Positions 35,003 to 43,798 of a stretch of 64,000 nt of DNA are shown piece after piece. A program made the translations under genes and the position numbers. The notes beneath the pieces are model-generated. The model did not search any database. It saw only the letters and a program-made list of their open reading frames with translations, and was not told the DNA's origin. Numbering within the stretch: the stretch's first letter is position 1; each line of letters opens with the position of its first letter. The stretch lies in the NCBI GenBank assembly GCA_965246995.1, contig OZ252008.1, forward strand, positions 248,001 through 312,000, written 5' to 3'. Origin of the DNA: VXRJ01 sp965246995. Lineage in GTDB: Bacteria > Acidobacteriota > Vicinamibacteria > Vicinamibacterales > UBA8438.

Positions 35003-36967
35003 CTAGAGACGCCGTCCCAATCGCCGCCAGACCGGCGTCAGCCCCAGACCAAGCACAACGAGTCCGAACTGCCATACGCCGGCGGACGGCGCCCATTCCG
35101 GCGCCGGACTGCCCACCATCCAGGATCCGATCCCCACCAGCAGGCAGAAGAGCGACAGCGCGCACAAGCCGGCCGCCGCCACCGCCCGGGCCAGCCGCGC
35201 CGGACCGTCGTCCCGCGCATCATCCGTGCCTCGCCCGCCGTCCGCGTCCCGCGAGTCATCCACGCCCGCCTCTCGCGCCACCGGTCCCCAGAATCCCACC
35301 GGCCGAACCTTCCGGTAGAAGGCCACCAGCCGTTCGCGGTCCTCCGGTCCCGCAACGGCGACCGCCACCAACGCCGTCCCGGTCGCCACCACGGCGACGG
35401 CCAGCAACCGGACGGCATGCTGATCGTCCGGCACGACGGCCATCAATACCGGCGCCGCGACCACAGACGCTGCGATCGCCGCGATCTCTCCCCACGCGTT
35501 CATGCGCCACCAGATCCACCGCAGGATCAGCACCACGCCCATGCCGGCGCCGAGGAGCAGGCTTATCTGCCACGCTTCGTTGATTGACGTCAGACTGGTC
35601 ATGACGCCGAGCGCCATCACCACCAGCAGGACGTTCGCTCCGCGCGCGACCCGGACGAGCGAGCGCGCCGAGGGTTCGCGTCCCAGCCAGAGCTGGCAAA
35701 CGAACCGCTTGTAGATGTCGTTGGTCCAGTAGGACGCGCCCCAGTTCAGGTGCGTGTCGACTGTCGACACGAGTGCCGCGAGCATCCCGGTCACCATCAG
35801 CCCGCGCAATCCGGCCGGCAGCAGTTCCGCCATGCCACGCACGTAGGTTGCTTCCCGCTCCGCCTGCAGCAGCGCCGGATTGGACGACGTGCCGCCCGCG
35901 CCGAGCGATGCAACGTCGGGCGGAAACACCACCAGCAGCCCGAGCGCCAGCGGAATCCACAACAGGCTCCGCAGCAGGATCTGCGTGAACGTGAAGACGA
36001 TTGCCGCCGTCCGCGCGTCAGCGTCGCTCCGGCACGCCATCGACCGCTGGGCCAGGTAGCCGGTGCCGTCCGCGTTGATCTGAATCAGCCACTGCAGGCC
36101 GAACAGTGCGAGCACCGCGGCCGACGCATCCCGTGCGGCTCCCGGCGTGAACGCGAGGATCTCTTCCGGCCGGATGCCGCCCGGTCCGCCGCCTGCGAAC
36201 AGCGCCTCGATGCGCGAGGGCAGCACCGCGAGTCCGCCCGCCTCGCGTACTGCGAACCACGCGAACGCCGCCGTCCCGACGAACATCACCACCAGTTGCA
36301 CCACATCGGTCGCCACCACGCTGCGCAAGCCGCCGGTCATCGAATAGAAGGCGGCCACGGTCAGGATCAGCAGGATCGAGATCAGATTGGATGCCGTCCG
36401 CACCCAGACCGCCGGATCGTCCGGCGCCCCGAGGGTCAGCGGCGCTCCGACCCGCTCGACCAGCCCGACCACCGGATCGAAGAGGGCGGGCGGGAGCCAG
36501 ACATCCCACAACAGGAAAGGCTCGGCGATCTTCGCCGCGGCGAAGAAGACGAACGCGAGGACGACGCAGTTGAATACCGTCCCGAACCAGATCGCCTTGA
36601 TCCCCCGCAGCACGATGGCGGCGCGCCCGCCATACCGCGCCTCGGTCAGCTCGGCATCGGTCACCACCCCGGCCCGCCGCCACCCGGGCGCGAGGACGAA
36701 CCCCATCAGCAGGAAGGCCAGCGCGTAGATCCACAACTGCCACAGCGCGAAGATCCCGGCCGTCGCCACCAGCCCGGTCACCAGTAGCGGTGTGTCGGCG
36801 GCGAACTGGGTTGCCGCCATCGACAATCCCGCCTTCCATCCGGGGAGCGATCGGTCGGCGAGGAAGTAGGCTTCCAGATCGCGCGATGCCGCGCGCCGGT
36901 TCCGGAGCCCGGAGGAGATGGCGTAGAGGATGAAGAGCGCGACGATCAGCAGGTCGACCGGGGCCAT
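35003..36967 (-). CDS. Sodium:solute symporter family protein
   Basis: A 654-residue inner-membrane protein with about 13-14 spans. It begins MAPVDLLIVALFILYAISSG, then DLEAYFLADRSLPGWKAGLS and MAATQFAADTPLLVTGLVAT, which is the SSS pattern (YF..GR.....W...S). Later features include QWLIQINADGTGYLAQRSMA and GMLAALVSTVDTHLNWGASY, typical of the sodium-site helices. The C-terminus has an Asp/Arg-rich loop and two extra spans. Relatives carry sugars, amino acids or other solutes with Na+; the substrate is unknown. The VapC-like gene lies 8 bases upstream on the same strand. Confidence 0.85.
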   Translation of the reverse strand: MAPVDLLIVALFILYAISSGLRNRRAASRDLEAYFLADRSLPGWKAGLSMAATQFAADTPLLVTGLVATAGIFALWQLWIYALAFLLMGFVLAPGWRRAGVVTDAELTEARYGGRAAIVLRGIKAIWFGTVFNCVVLAFVFFAAAKIAEPFLLWDVWLPPALFDPVVGLVERVGAPLTLGAPDDPAVWVRTASNLISILLILTVAAFYSMTGGLRSVVATDVVQLVVMFVGTAAFAWFAVREAGGLAVLPSRIEALFAGGGPGGIRPEEILAFTPGAARDASAAVLALFGLQWLIQINADGTGYLAQRSMACRSDADARTAAIVFTFTQILLRSLLWIPLALGLLVVFPPDVASLGAGGTSSNPALLQAEREATYVRGMAELLPAGLRGLMVTGMLAALVSTVDTHLNWGASYWTNDIYKRFVCQLWLGREPSARSLVRVARGANVLLVVMALGVMTSLTSINEAWQISLLLGAGMGVVLILRWIWWRMNAWGEIAAIAASVVAAPVLMAVVPDDQHAVRLLAVAVVATGTALVAVAVAGPEDRERLVAFYRKVRPVGFWGPVAREAGVDDSRDADGGRGTDDARDDGPARLARAVAAAGLCALSLFCLLVGIGSWMVGSPAPEWAPSAGVWQFGLVVLGLGLTPVWRRLGRRL

Positions 36968-36975
36968 GCCGCGAG

Positions 36976-37374
36976 CTAGTCGCTCGCCCGGAGCCGGTCC
37001 AGCGCGCCGGGCCAGTCGAGAATGCGCTGATCGGCCGTGGCCAACCGATGTCCTCCGAGCGCGGTTGCCATGATGAGCCGGTCGGCTGGATCTCCATGGA
37101 TGTTCTGGAGCGCGCCGGCCCGGGCGGCGATCTCGCCGTCGACGGGGAGCTCAATCAATCCCTGGCGCAACATCTCGCGCCGCCAGGCAATCAGGTCGAC
37201 CCGGATGTTCACGCGGCCCTTCTCAGTCAGCACGCCGATCTCCCAGAAGGAGATTGCAGAGACGGCTGCCTCGCCGTGTGACCACGCCCGCTCGATGGCG
37301 CGTCGCGTTCGGCGGCCCAGTTTCGAGTGGCCGAAACGGAGCCAGATCAGAACGTGCGTATCGAGGAGGATCAA
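36976..37374 (-). CDS. vapC: VapC-type PIN toxin
   Basis: A 132-residue PIN nuclease: MILLDTHVLIWLRFGHSKLG (first Asp), ISFWEIGVLTEKGRVNIRVD (Glu), GDPADRLIMATALGGHRLAT (Asp) and ADQRILDWPG. All expected acidic positions are present. It begins 4 bases inside the preceding antitoxin end, so it is coupled. It is probably an RNA-cleaving toxin held by the upstream protein. Confidence 0.88.
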   Translation of the reverse strand: MILLDTHVLIWLRFGHSKLGRRTRRAIERAWSHGEAAVSAISFWEIGVLTEKGRVNIRVDLIAWRREMLRQGLIELPVDGEIAARAGALQNIHGDPADRLIMATALGGHRLATADQRILDWPGALDRLRASD

Positions 37375-37652
37375 ATCAGGTCGTTCCCGGAGTCGCCGGT
37401 CTTTTCGTACCAGTCCGCGGGCATCGGAGAGACGATGTCACCCAGGATGTCTATCCGATCCCTGTCGATGCCGAAAAGCGCCTTCGGCTTCTCCTGATAC
37501 GGCACGAGTCGGGAGACGGGTCGGCCGTTCTTGGTAATCACAATCTCTTCTCCGCCTTCCGCGACTTCATCCATCAACTGCAGGCATTTCGCCTTGAAGT
37601 CGGATGCCTTGATGGTCCGTGGGCGGGTCGCTGAATCCTTCCTGGTCTGCAT
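37371..37652 (-). CDS. Phd/YefM-type antitoxin
   Basis: A 93-residue protein from ATG 37652: MQTRKDSATRPRTIKASDFK, then AKCLQLMDEVAEGGEEIVIT and KNGRPVSRLVPYQEKPKALF. This is the Phd/YefM pattern (KNGRPV.RLVP), followed by a toxin-binding acidic tail. The ATG start is chosen over longer in-frame starts because the repeats at 37692 are operator-like. It overlaps vapC by 4 bases. Confidence 0.85.
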   Translation of the reverse strand: MQTRKDSATRPRTIKASDFKAKCLQLMDEVAEGGEEIVITKNGRPVSRLVPYQEKPKALFGIDRDRIDILGDIVSPMPADWYEKTGDSGNDLI

Positions 37653-37691
37653 GGGTCCCGCTCCGTGTCGCAGAGCGCGTGTCCTTGAATA

Positions 37692-37717
37692 TACCATGGT
37701 CATGACCATGGTCATAT
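37692..37717. promoter_or_regulatory. Palindromic operator of the antitoxin-vapC pair
   Basis: ACCATGGTCATGACCATGGT followed by CAT contains three interlocking palindromes around ATGGTCATGACCAT. It lies about 40 bases upstream of the antitoxin ATG in an AT-richer patch. This is a typical autorepression site for a Phd-type antitoxin-toxin complex. Confidence 0.65.
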
Positions 37718-37900
37718 TCAGCCCGCGGGCCAATTGCCGAAAGGTCCGGCCTTAGCGCACGAGGCTCACACCGTGTATGGAATCGCTGGCCGTGGGGTTG
37801 GGGGGCGCCTGCGCCGTCGCGCAAGTCGAAACCGTCGCGGCTGCCACCCCCGCCGGCCGCACTTGGACAACGCGGCCCGATCGAACGTAGCGCGCCAGGG

Positions 37901-38917
37901 CTACTGGCCGTCCAGCGACGTGACCTTCTGCGTGTTCAGCTTCCGCGCGCCGGCCAGGATGCCGGTCAGGCCGTAGTTGCCTTCGTGGCAGGCGTATTCG
38001 AAGAGGACACCGTCGGTGCGACGGAAGGGAATGACCACCGTCCAGGGACGCGTGTAGTTGTTCGGATCCTCGATCGTGAACTCGTACACCACGGTGTCGG
38101 CGTCGACACGGGTGAACTTCTCGATCAGGTGCGTGTCCTTCGAACTGCCGGCGAAGTTGGTCTCGCGGAGGAAGTTCTTCGTCTCGACGACCAGCGTCTC
38201 GCCCTCCCAGTGGCCGCGCGAGCTGCCGACCCACTGCGGGAGCTCGAGGTGCGGCTGATCGATCGGGATGATCCGGACGTTGTGGATGTGCTCGTTCAGC
38301 AGGGCGACGTAGCCGGGCGCCTGGAAGATGTGGACGTTGTTGTTGTACGAGCCGGGACGCATCGGCGGGCCGGAGTTCGAGCCCATCATGCAGCGGTCGC
38401 CAAGGCTGCGGTCGGTGTAGTGGTCACCGAAGCCGTTCCGGAGATTGAGCCGGCGGATCTGCTGCGCGACCGCGTACTCCTCGGTGTACGGGATCCGGCC
38501 GGTGGGCGGGTCGACCACGAGGGATGTGCGCTTGTCGGTGGTCAGCTCGATGCCCCGCTCGTACCAGAATTCGTTGTAGGAGAGGACGCCGCCTTCGGCG
38601 CGGGACTGGTAGCCGGCGCTCGGCGCGCCCGACTCCGGGTCGAAGAGGTCGCGGTTCAGCCGCACCCGCTCGGACGCCTCGAACTGGGCCGCTTCCTCCG
38701 GGTCGAGCGTGTCCTTCCCCTCGAAGGTGGTCGGGCGCTGCAGCGGCGTGAGCGTGCGGAAGGTATAGATGCCGGAAATGTCGGGCTGGCCGTCGGGGGT
38801 GCGCATCGGCATCGAGGCAGCCGCGTCGTCCGAAGACTGCGCAAGGGCCGGCGGCGCGGCGAGTGTCGCAAGGGCGGCAAGGGTCACGACGGCGACGGCG
38901 ATTCGGTAGGTTTGCAT
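37901..38917 (-). CDS. GDSRGRW-family secreted protein (CHEGN type)
   Basis: A 338-residue exported protein, signal MQTYRIAVAVVTLAALATLA to PALAQSS. Blocks: DGQPDISGIYTF, SLVVDPPTGRIPYTEE, GDRCMMGSNSGPP, GSSRGHWEGETLVVETKNFL (variant core), TIEDPNNYTRPWT and FEYACHEGNYGLTGILAGAR. It is the last gene of a minus-strand set of three (41332, 38963, 37901). Function unknown; the His/Glu/Cys cluster near the end may be a binding site. Confidence 0.75.
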   Translation of the reverse strand: MQTYRIAVAVVTLAALATLAAPPALAQSSDDAAASMPMRTPDGQPDISGIYTFRTLTPLQRPTTFEGKDTLDPEEAAQFEASERVRLNRDLFDPESGAPSAGYQSRAEGGVLSYNEFWYERGIELTTDKRTSLVVDPPTGRIPYTEEYAVAQQIRRLNLRNGFGDHYTDRSLGDRCMMGSNSGPPMRPGSYNNNVHIFQAPGYVALLNEHIHNVRIIPIDQPHLELPQWVGSSRGHWEGETLVVETKNFLRETNFAGSSKDTHLIEKFTRVDADTVVYEFTIEDPNNYTRPWTVVIPFRRTDGVLFEYACHEGNYGLTGILAGARKLNTQKVTSLDGQ

Positions 38918-38962
38918 CTCGATCTCCTTCGCTTCGAAGGCCCTATCCTACTCCGGTGGACT

Positions 38963-41329
38963 TCAGAAGCGGAACAGGCGGTTGAACTTCACGACGAACG
39001 CCCGGTTCACGAGGCCGGGGAAACGGCGCATCGTCGTGTCGCGCTGCTCGTTGAAGACGATGAACAGCTCGCTTCCCGGCTGGTATTCCCAGCGGAAGCG
39101 GACGTTGGCGGAGACCGCATCGGCGGCCGAGTTGTACTGCAGCAGGGCGCTGGCGAACATCAACGGCGTCACCGTGTAGGTGATCCGCGACCCCACGAGA
39201 TTCGTCGTGAAGGATCCTTCCACCAGATCGATCTGGTTGATGGACCAGGTCGGCTCCACCGAGAACTGGGTCGTGATGGCGGCGCGTCCCTGGCGGAGCG
39301 TGAAGGCGGTCTTGGTGCCGCTGAAGAAGGTGCCATGCTCCACCATGAGCGTGCCGCCGAGCCGCCGTTGCTGGCCGAACTGGTAGCTCACCTGGCCGTT
39401 GGCGAAGTCGTAGCCGGCGACCGGCAGCGTGACGCCCCTGGCGATCTCGAACGGCTCCGGCAGGAACTCGTACGAGCGCATCGCGTTCACCGTGAACATG
39501 TCGCTGTTGTCCAGTTCGATCGTGAAGATGCCGGTCGCTTCGCGTGTCTCGACCTGGCCTGCCAGGTTCTCCACGTAGGCGAACGATCCGCTCCAGAGGA
39601 AGCGGCGGATCCAGCCGATGTTCTGCGGGCGCGGACTGAACCGGAACAGGCCGTAGCTGCGCCGCATGTCGCGCCGGCGCACGAAACCGATCTCCGGATT
39701 GAACGAATCGCCGACGAGCAGGTGTTCTATCTCGGCGCCGTAGCGGTCGCCCCGGTAGTCGAGCTGTGCGCGGTAGCTGGTGTTGTTGCCGGTCAGGCCG
39801 GGTGTGCGGGTCTGCGCCCAGTGCGTGTTGATGGTCACGTCGTCGTAGAAGCCGAAGATGCCGTCGGCGCCGAACGCTTCGTTCGAGCCGTTGCCGAGGC
39901 GGCTCTCGGACCGTCCGGTGAAGAGCAGGCCGACCGTGCTCCGCCGCAGGATGTCCCGCTTCGCCCGAAGGACGGTGAAGTTGGTGCTGGGGACCAGCGG
40001 CGCCGTGGCGGTCGACGCGCCGGGCGTCAGGCTCATCGACATCGGCTCGTCCGCGAACAGGTCGCTTGACTGGATGTTGATGGCCCCGAGCGTGAACGCG
40101 CCCGCCCGTCCGGTCAGCCGCCCGCCCGCGCGCAGTGGGACTTCGCGCGTTCCCTCCAGGCCGATCTGCCGGCTGTAGAAGAGGACCGGCATGTCGCTCC
40201 CGCCGGCCGCCCGGCCGCTGGTGGCGCCGCCGCCAAAGCTGAATATCCCCTGGTTCTCGAGGAAGAACTCGCGTTTCTCCGGAAAGAAGAGGTTGAAGCG
40301 CGTCAGGTTGATCTGCTGCTCGTCCGCCTCCACCTGGGCGAAGTCGGGGTTGTAGGTGAAGTCGGCGGTCAGGCCCTCGGTGACGCCGAGCTTGGCGTCG
40401 ATGCCAAAAGCGCCGTCCGGTTCGTTCGACAGCCGCGCGGCCGGGTCGGACGGCCCGAGGTTCGTCGTCAAGTCGCCGATCACGTACGGTTTCACCTCGA
40501 ACAAGCGTGATGCCGGCGGCGCGTCGATACCAACCACGGTTGCGGCGAGCGACGCGCGGAAGTGCCCGCGCAGGCCCTGGGCGGCGGAGAGCGGCGTCAG
40601 GTACGACGATTCGTTCTTCCAGCGGTTGACCCGTCGTGCCTGGAAGCCCCAGACCTGCGATCCGCCGGCGCGGTAGCGGAGCGACTTGAAGGGGAGCGCC
40701 ACCTCCAACGTCCAACCGCCGTCGAACCGGCCGACCGAGAAGTCCCAGATGGGATTCCAGTCCATGTTCACCTGCGATTCGTTCGTGGTCTGGGCGTCGA
40801 TCCGGCCGCCGACCGCGCTCACCTCGAACATGATGACGTTGCGCCGGTCGTAAAAAGTGTCGAACGACCAGGCGAAGTTGTCGTCCCGCACGACCCGGAA
40901 GTTGTCGCGCCGCATTTCGGTGGCGATGATCCGGTCGGGGCGCGTTTCCCAGCAGCGGGCCACCACGTAGACGTTGTCGTCGTCGTAGAGGAGCCACACC
41001 TCGGTCCGCTCGGTTGCCGGGTCCCCCTCGGCCGGGTCGTTCTGGATGAAGTCGGACATCGACTGCACCTGCTGGTAGATCTCCTCGTCGAGATCGCCGT
41101 CGATGTCGATCGGCTGGTTCGTTCGCGTCGCGCGCACGGTGACGCCGCTGGCGTCGCGCACGATCACGGCGGGGGGGACGGGGGGCGCTGGCCCGAAGAT
41201 CTCCGTCGGGACGGCGGGCGCCTGCGTCGGCGGATCCTGAGACCCGGAAGTGTCCTGTTGCGCCGCCGCGAGCGGCGGGAGTGCAAGGGCCAGGATCGGA
41301 GAGAGAACCAGGGCGAGCGAGCGGCGCAA
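38963..41329 (-). CDS. DUF5916-type protein: CBM9-like domain and outer-membrane barrel
   Basis: A 788-residue exported protein. No ATG is available; the only good start is TTG 41329, two bases after the stop of the upstream gene, giving RRSLALVLSPILALALPPLA (signal peptide). Residues about 55-280 fit a carbohydrate-binding family 9-like domain: QPIDIDGDLDEEIYQQVQSM, TEVWLLYDDDNVYVVARCWE. The rest is rich in alternating beta strands with aromatic ends (AVGGRIDAQTTNESQVNMDW, RYRAGGSQVWGFQARRVNRW), and the last residue is Phe (RLFRF), which suggests an outer-membrane beta-barrel. DUF5916 proteins are often linked to peptide or sugar uptake, but no role is proven. Operon with 41332 and 37901. 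Confidence 0.8.
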   Translation of the reverse strand: MRRSLALVLSPILALALPPLAAAQQDTSGSQDPPTQAPAVPTEIFGPAPPVPPAVIVRDASGVTVRATRTNQPIDIDGDLDEEIYQQVQSMSDFIQNDPAEGDPATERTEVWLLYDDDNVYVVARCWETRPDRIIATEMRRDNFRVVRDDNFAWSFDTFYDRRNVIMFEVSAVGGRIDAQTTNESQVNMDWNPIWDFSVGRFDGGWTLEVALPFKSLRYRAGGSQVWGFQARRVNRWKNESSYLTPLSAAQGLRGHFRASLAATVVGIDAPPASRLFEVKPYVIGDLTTNLGPSDPAARLSNEPDGAFGIDAKLGVTEGLTADFTYNPDFAQVEADEQQINLTRFNLFFPEKREFFLENQGIFSFGGGATSGRAAGGSDMPVLFYSRQIGLEGTREVPLRAGGRLTGRAGAFTLGAINIQSSDLFADEPMSMSLTPGASTATAPLVPSTNFTVLRAKRDILRRSTVGLLFTGRSESRLGNGSNEAFGADGIFGFYDDVTINTHWAQTRTPGLTGNNTSYRAQLDYRGDRYGAEIEHLLVGDSFNPEIGFVRRRDMRRSYGLFRFSPRPQNIGWIRRFLWSGSFAYVENLAGQVETREATGIFTIELDNSDMFTVNAMRSYEFLPEPFEIARGVTLPVAGYDFANGQVSYQFGQQRRLGGTLMVEHGTFFSGTKTAFTLRQGRAAITTQFSVEPTWSINQIDLVEGSFTTNLVGSRITYTVTPLMFASALLQYNSAADAVSANVRFRWEYQPGSELFIVFNEQRDTTMRRFPGLVNRAFVVKFNRLFRF

Positions 41330-41331
41330 CG

Positions 41332-42234
41332 TCAGCGTCTCCCCTCCGTTGCCCGCTCCTCTTCCCCCCGCGCGATTTCCAGTATCGCCGTCATGCCGAC
41401 GTTGCCCTCGTGGCAGGCGAACTCGAACATCGGTCCCGGCGTCCGCGGCATTCGGATGTCCGCCGTCCAGGGTTGGGTCCAGAGCGACGGATCCTCGAAC
41501 GTCACCGCGTAGCGGATGGTGTCGTCGCCGGTCCGCGTGAAGCGCTCGGTGAGCGTCACGTTCTCCATCGAGAGGCGCTGGAATTCCTGATCCGGGTGGA
41601 AGTTGGTGGTTTCGACGACGAGGGTGTCGCCGTCCCAGCGGCCGCGCGAGTCGCCCAGCCACTGGCGGATACCGTCCGGCAGGCGGGGCCGGCCGTCGAG
41701 CCAGACCACCCGGAACTCGTGGGTCATCTCGAAGAACATAATCAGATGGTTCGGCGCCTGCGCGATGTGGATGTTCTGGCTGTAGGGGCCGCCGAGGCGT
41801 GGGATGCCGTACGAGATGCAGCGGCCCGGCAGGTTCCGATCCTCCGGGTTGTCGACCAGGTCGGGCCCGCGGGCGGCGAGCGCGGCGCGCCCCGCCTCGG
41901 ACCACGGAATCCGCCCGTCGGGTGGATCGACGATCATCGAGGTGCGGCCATCGGAGAGCGGCCGTTCCCACCAGACGACCCGGCGCGCGCCGACGCCTTC
42001 CGCCGACGTCTGCGCGGCATTGATCTCCGCGACTTCCGTGTCGGTCAACGCGTCCCGTTCTCCGAAGCGCTCGGGTCGCTCGAGCGGGGTCGCGGTCCCG
42101 TGATTCCAGAGGCCCTGGAGGTCGGGATCGCCCCAACCGGTGCGAGGCGCCGTCTGCGCGAGGCTGGTGGCCGGAAGCAGCATCAGGGTGATGGTGATGG
42201 CGAACCCGAGCGCGGCATACGGAGGAACGGCCAT
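41332..42234 (-). CDS. GDSRGRW-family secreted protein (CHEGN type)
   Basis: A 300-residue exported protein, signal MAVPPYAALGFAITITLMLL. Blocks: WGDPDLQGLWNH, SMIVDPPDGRIPWSE, LPGRCISYGIPRLGG, GDSRGRWDGDTLVVETTNFH, TFEDPSLWTQPWT and FEFACHEGNVGMTAILEIAR. The stop is 2 bases from the TTG of the DUF5916 gene, so expression is coupled. Function unknown; its pairing with an outer-membrane-type protein hints at work on an exported or imported substrate. Confidence 0.75.
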   Translation of the reverse strand: MAVPPYAALGFAITITLMLLPATSLAQTAPRTGWGDPDLQGLWNHGTATPLERPERFGERDALTDTEVAEINAAQTSAEGVGARRVVWWERPLSDGRTSMIVDPPDGRIPWSEAGRAALAARGPDLVDNPEDRNLPGRCISYGIPRLGGPYSQNIHIAQAPNHLIMFFEMTHEFRVVWLDGRPRLPDGIRQWLGDSRGRWDGDTLVVETTNFHPDQEFQRLSMENVTLTERFTRTGDDTIRYAVTFEDPSLWTQPWTADIRMPRTPGPMFEFACHEGNVGMTAILEIARGEEERATEGRR

Positions 42235-42368
42235 GCGAACTCCATCCTACCGCCGATTGACGACGGTGCGGCGGCGGGCGTTTCGCCGGTTGGAACCGAG
42301 ACGGGTTTCGGCTACGATTTGAGTTTCTGATTGGGCGCCAACAAGACGGGACCCGGGGAGAGGGCAAC

Positions 42369-43541
42369 ATGATGGACTATCGACTCGTACTTAAGCGGGG
42401 CGCGACGCTGTTCGCGCTGGTGGGCTTCGCCGCCGCGGTGGCCTGTGGCGGCGGCGGCGACATGTCGGCGCCGGCAGAGGAAGCGATGGCGGAGGAAGCG
42501 ATGGCGGAGCCGGCCGGCAGCGCCGATCTCGTGCAGCGGATGCTGCCGAACCCGACCAGCGACGTGCTCACGGAGTGGGCCTCCTTGCCGGACGGCCGCA
42601 CCTGGGGATCGACGGCGGGCATCGACATCGATCCGACCGACGGCCATGTCTGGGTGTATGACCGCTGCGGCGCCAACGGTCTGGACGGCGGCTGCGCGGC
42701 CAACCCGACCGTGGATCCGGTCCTGAAGTACGACCGGAACACGGGCGAGCTCCTCGCCAGCTTCGGCGCGGGACTGTTAGTCCTGCCCCACGGCCTGCAC
42801 GCCGACGATGACGGCAACGTCTGGGTGACCGACTCGCAGGGGAACGACGAGATCGGGCACCAGGTGTTCAAGTTCAGCCCCGAGGGCGAAGTGCTGATGA
42901 CCCTCGGCGTGGCGGGCGAGCCGGGCGACGATGCGGACGGGGTTCACCTGAACGAGCCGTGCGACGTCATCACCTGGGGGCCGACGGGCGAGATCTTCGT
43001 CTCCGACGGCCACAGCGGCCAGAACCCCGACCCGCCAGAGGGTCGCACCGGTCGTATCCTGAAGTACGACGCCGAGGGCAACTTCATCAAGCAGTGGGGC
43101 GAGATCGGTTTCCGGCCGGGACAGTTCCGCACCCCGCACGCGATGGAGTTCGACTCGCAGGGACGGTTGTTCGTGGCCGACCGCGGCAACCACCGGATCC
43201 AGATCTTCGATCGCGAAGGCGAGCTGCTCGACATCTACCAGCAGTTCAGCCGCGTCAGCGGGCTGTTCATCACGGCGGATGACACGCTCTACGCGATCGA
43301 CTCCGAGTCGTCGCAGGGCAACCACTACGGCTGGATGAACGGGGTACGGGTCGGCCCGTCCGGCGAAGACCGTGTCACCGGGTTCGTTCCGCCGCACATC
43401 CCGGCCGAGGGCCGGACGCTGCAGGGGCTCGCGGGCGAGGGGATTGCGGTGGACGGGGACGGCAACATCTTCGTCGCCGAGGGTCCGGCTTCGCGGCCGT
43501 TCGCCGGCGGTGGCCTGACGAAGTACCCAGTCGCCAACTAG
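42369..43541 (+). CDS. Lipoprotein with NHL-type beta-propeller (PAL-like)
   Basis: A 390-residue protein with a lipoprotein signal (FAAAVACGGGG, Cys about 26) and an Ala/Glu linker repeating EEAMAEEAMAEPAG. The propeller part shows NHL-like blades: GIDIDPTDGHVWVYDRCGAN, GLHADDDGNVWVTDSQGNDE, PTGEIFVSDGHSGQNPD, FDSQGRLFVADRGNHRIQIF. The sequence most resembles peptidyl-alpha-hydroxyglycine alpha-amidating lyase-type or SMP-30-like six-blade propellers. Bacterial copies are of unknown activity. A terminator follows at 43574. Confidence 0.8.
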   Translation: MMDYRLVLKRGATLFALVGFAAAVACGGGGDMSAPAEEAMAEEAMAEPAGSADLVQRMLPNPTSDVLTEWASLPDGRTWGSTAGIDIDPTDGHVWVYDRCGANGLDGGCAANPTVDPVLKYDRNTGELLASFGAGLLVLPHGLHADDDGNVWVTDSQGNDEIGHQVFKFSPEGEVLMTLGVAGEPGDDADGVHLNEPCDVITWGPTGEIFVSDGHSGQNPDPPEGRTGRILKYDAEGNFIKQWGEIGFRPGQFRTPHAMEFDSQGRLFVADRGNHRIQIFDREGELLDIYQQFSRVSGLFITADDTLYAIDSESSQGNHYGWMNGVRVGPSGEDRVTGFVPPHIPAEGRTLQGLAGEGIAVDGDGNIFVAEGPASRPFAGGGLTKYPVAN

Positions 43542-43573
43542 CTGGCGGCGCAGCGGATTCAGTGATTGACGGG

Positions 43574-43607
43574 ATCCCCGCGGCGCCTGGGATGGCGTCG
43601 CGGGGAT
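43574..43607 (+). terminator. Intrinsic terminator after the propeller lipoprotein gene
   Basis: A 14-base stem (ATCCCCGCGGCGCC pairs with GGCGTCGCGGGGAT, one G-U) with a 6-base loop, followed by TTCCGTTTC. It lies 32 bases after the stop at 43541. Confidence 0.8.
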
Positions 43608-43798
43608 TTCCGTTTCAGGGCCTTTGGTTCACCTCTGCGCGTAAGCGCGAGTTGTTCGAGGTGACGAAGAGGGTTTACGCCTGCTGATGAATCGCTCGGA
43701 TGAACTCGGGCCAGGTCGGACGGGATCCCCGACGTGCGACCTTCGCTTGGTCCGGCGCGAGTATGACGAGACGAGCAACGCGGCTATGTTCTGGACGG

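Noticed and set aside
37985..40069. A 694-codon plus-strand frame over the GDSRGRW and DUF5916 genes
   Set aside because: Shadow of the minus-strand genes; no start site or motif.
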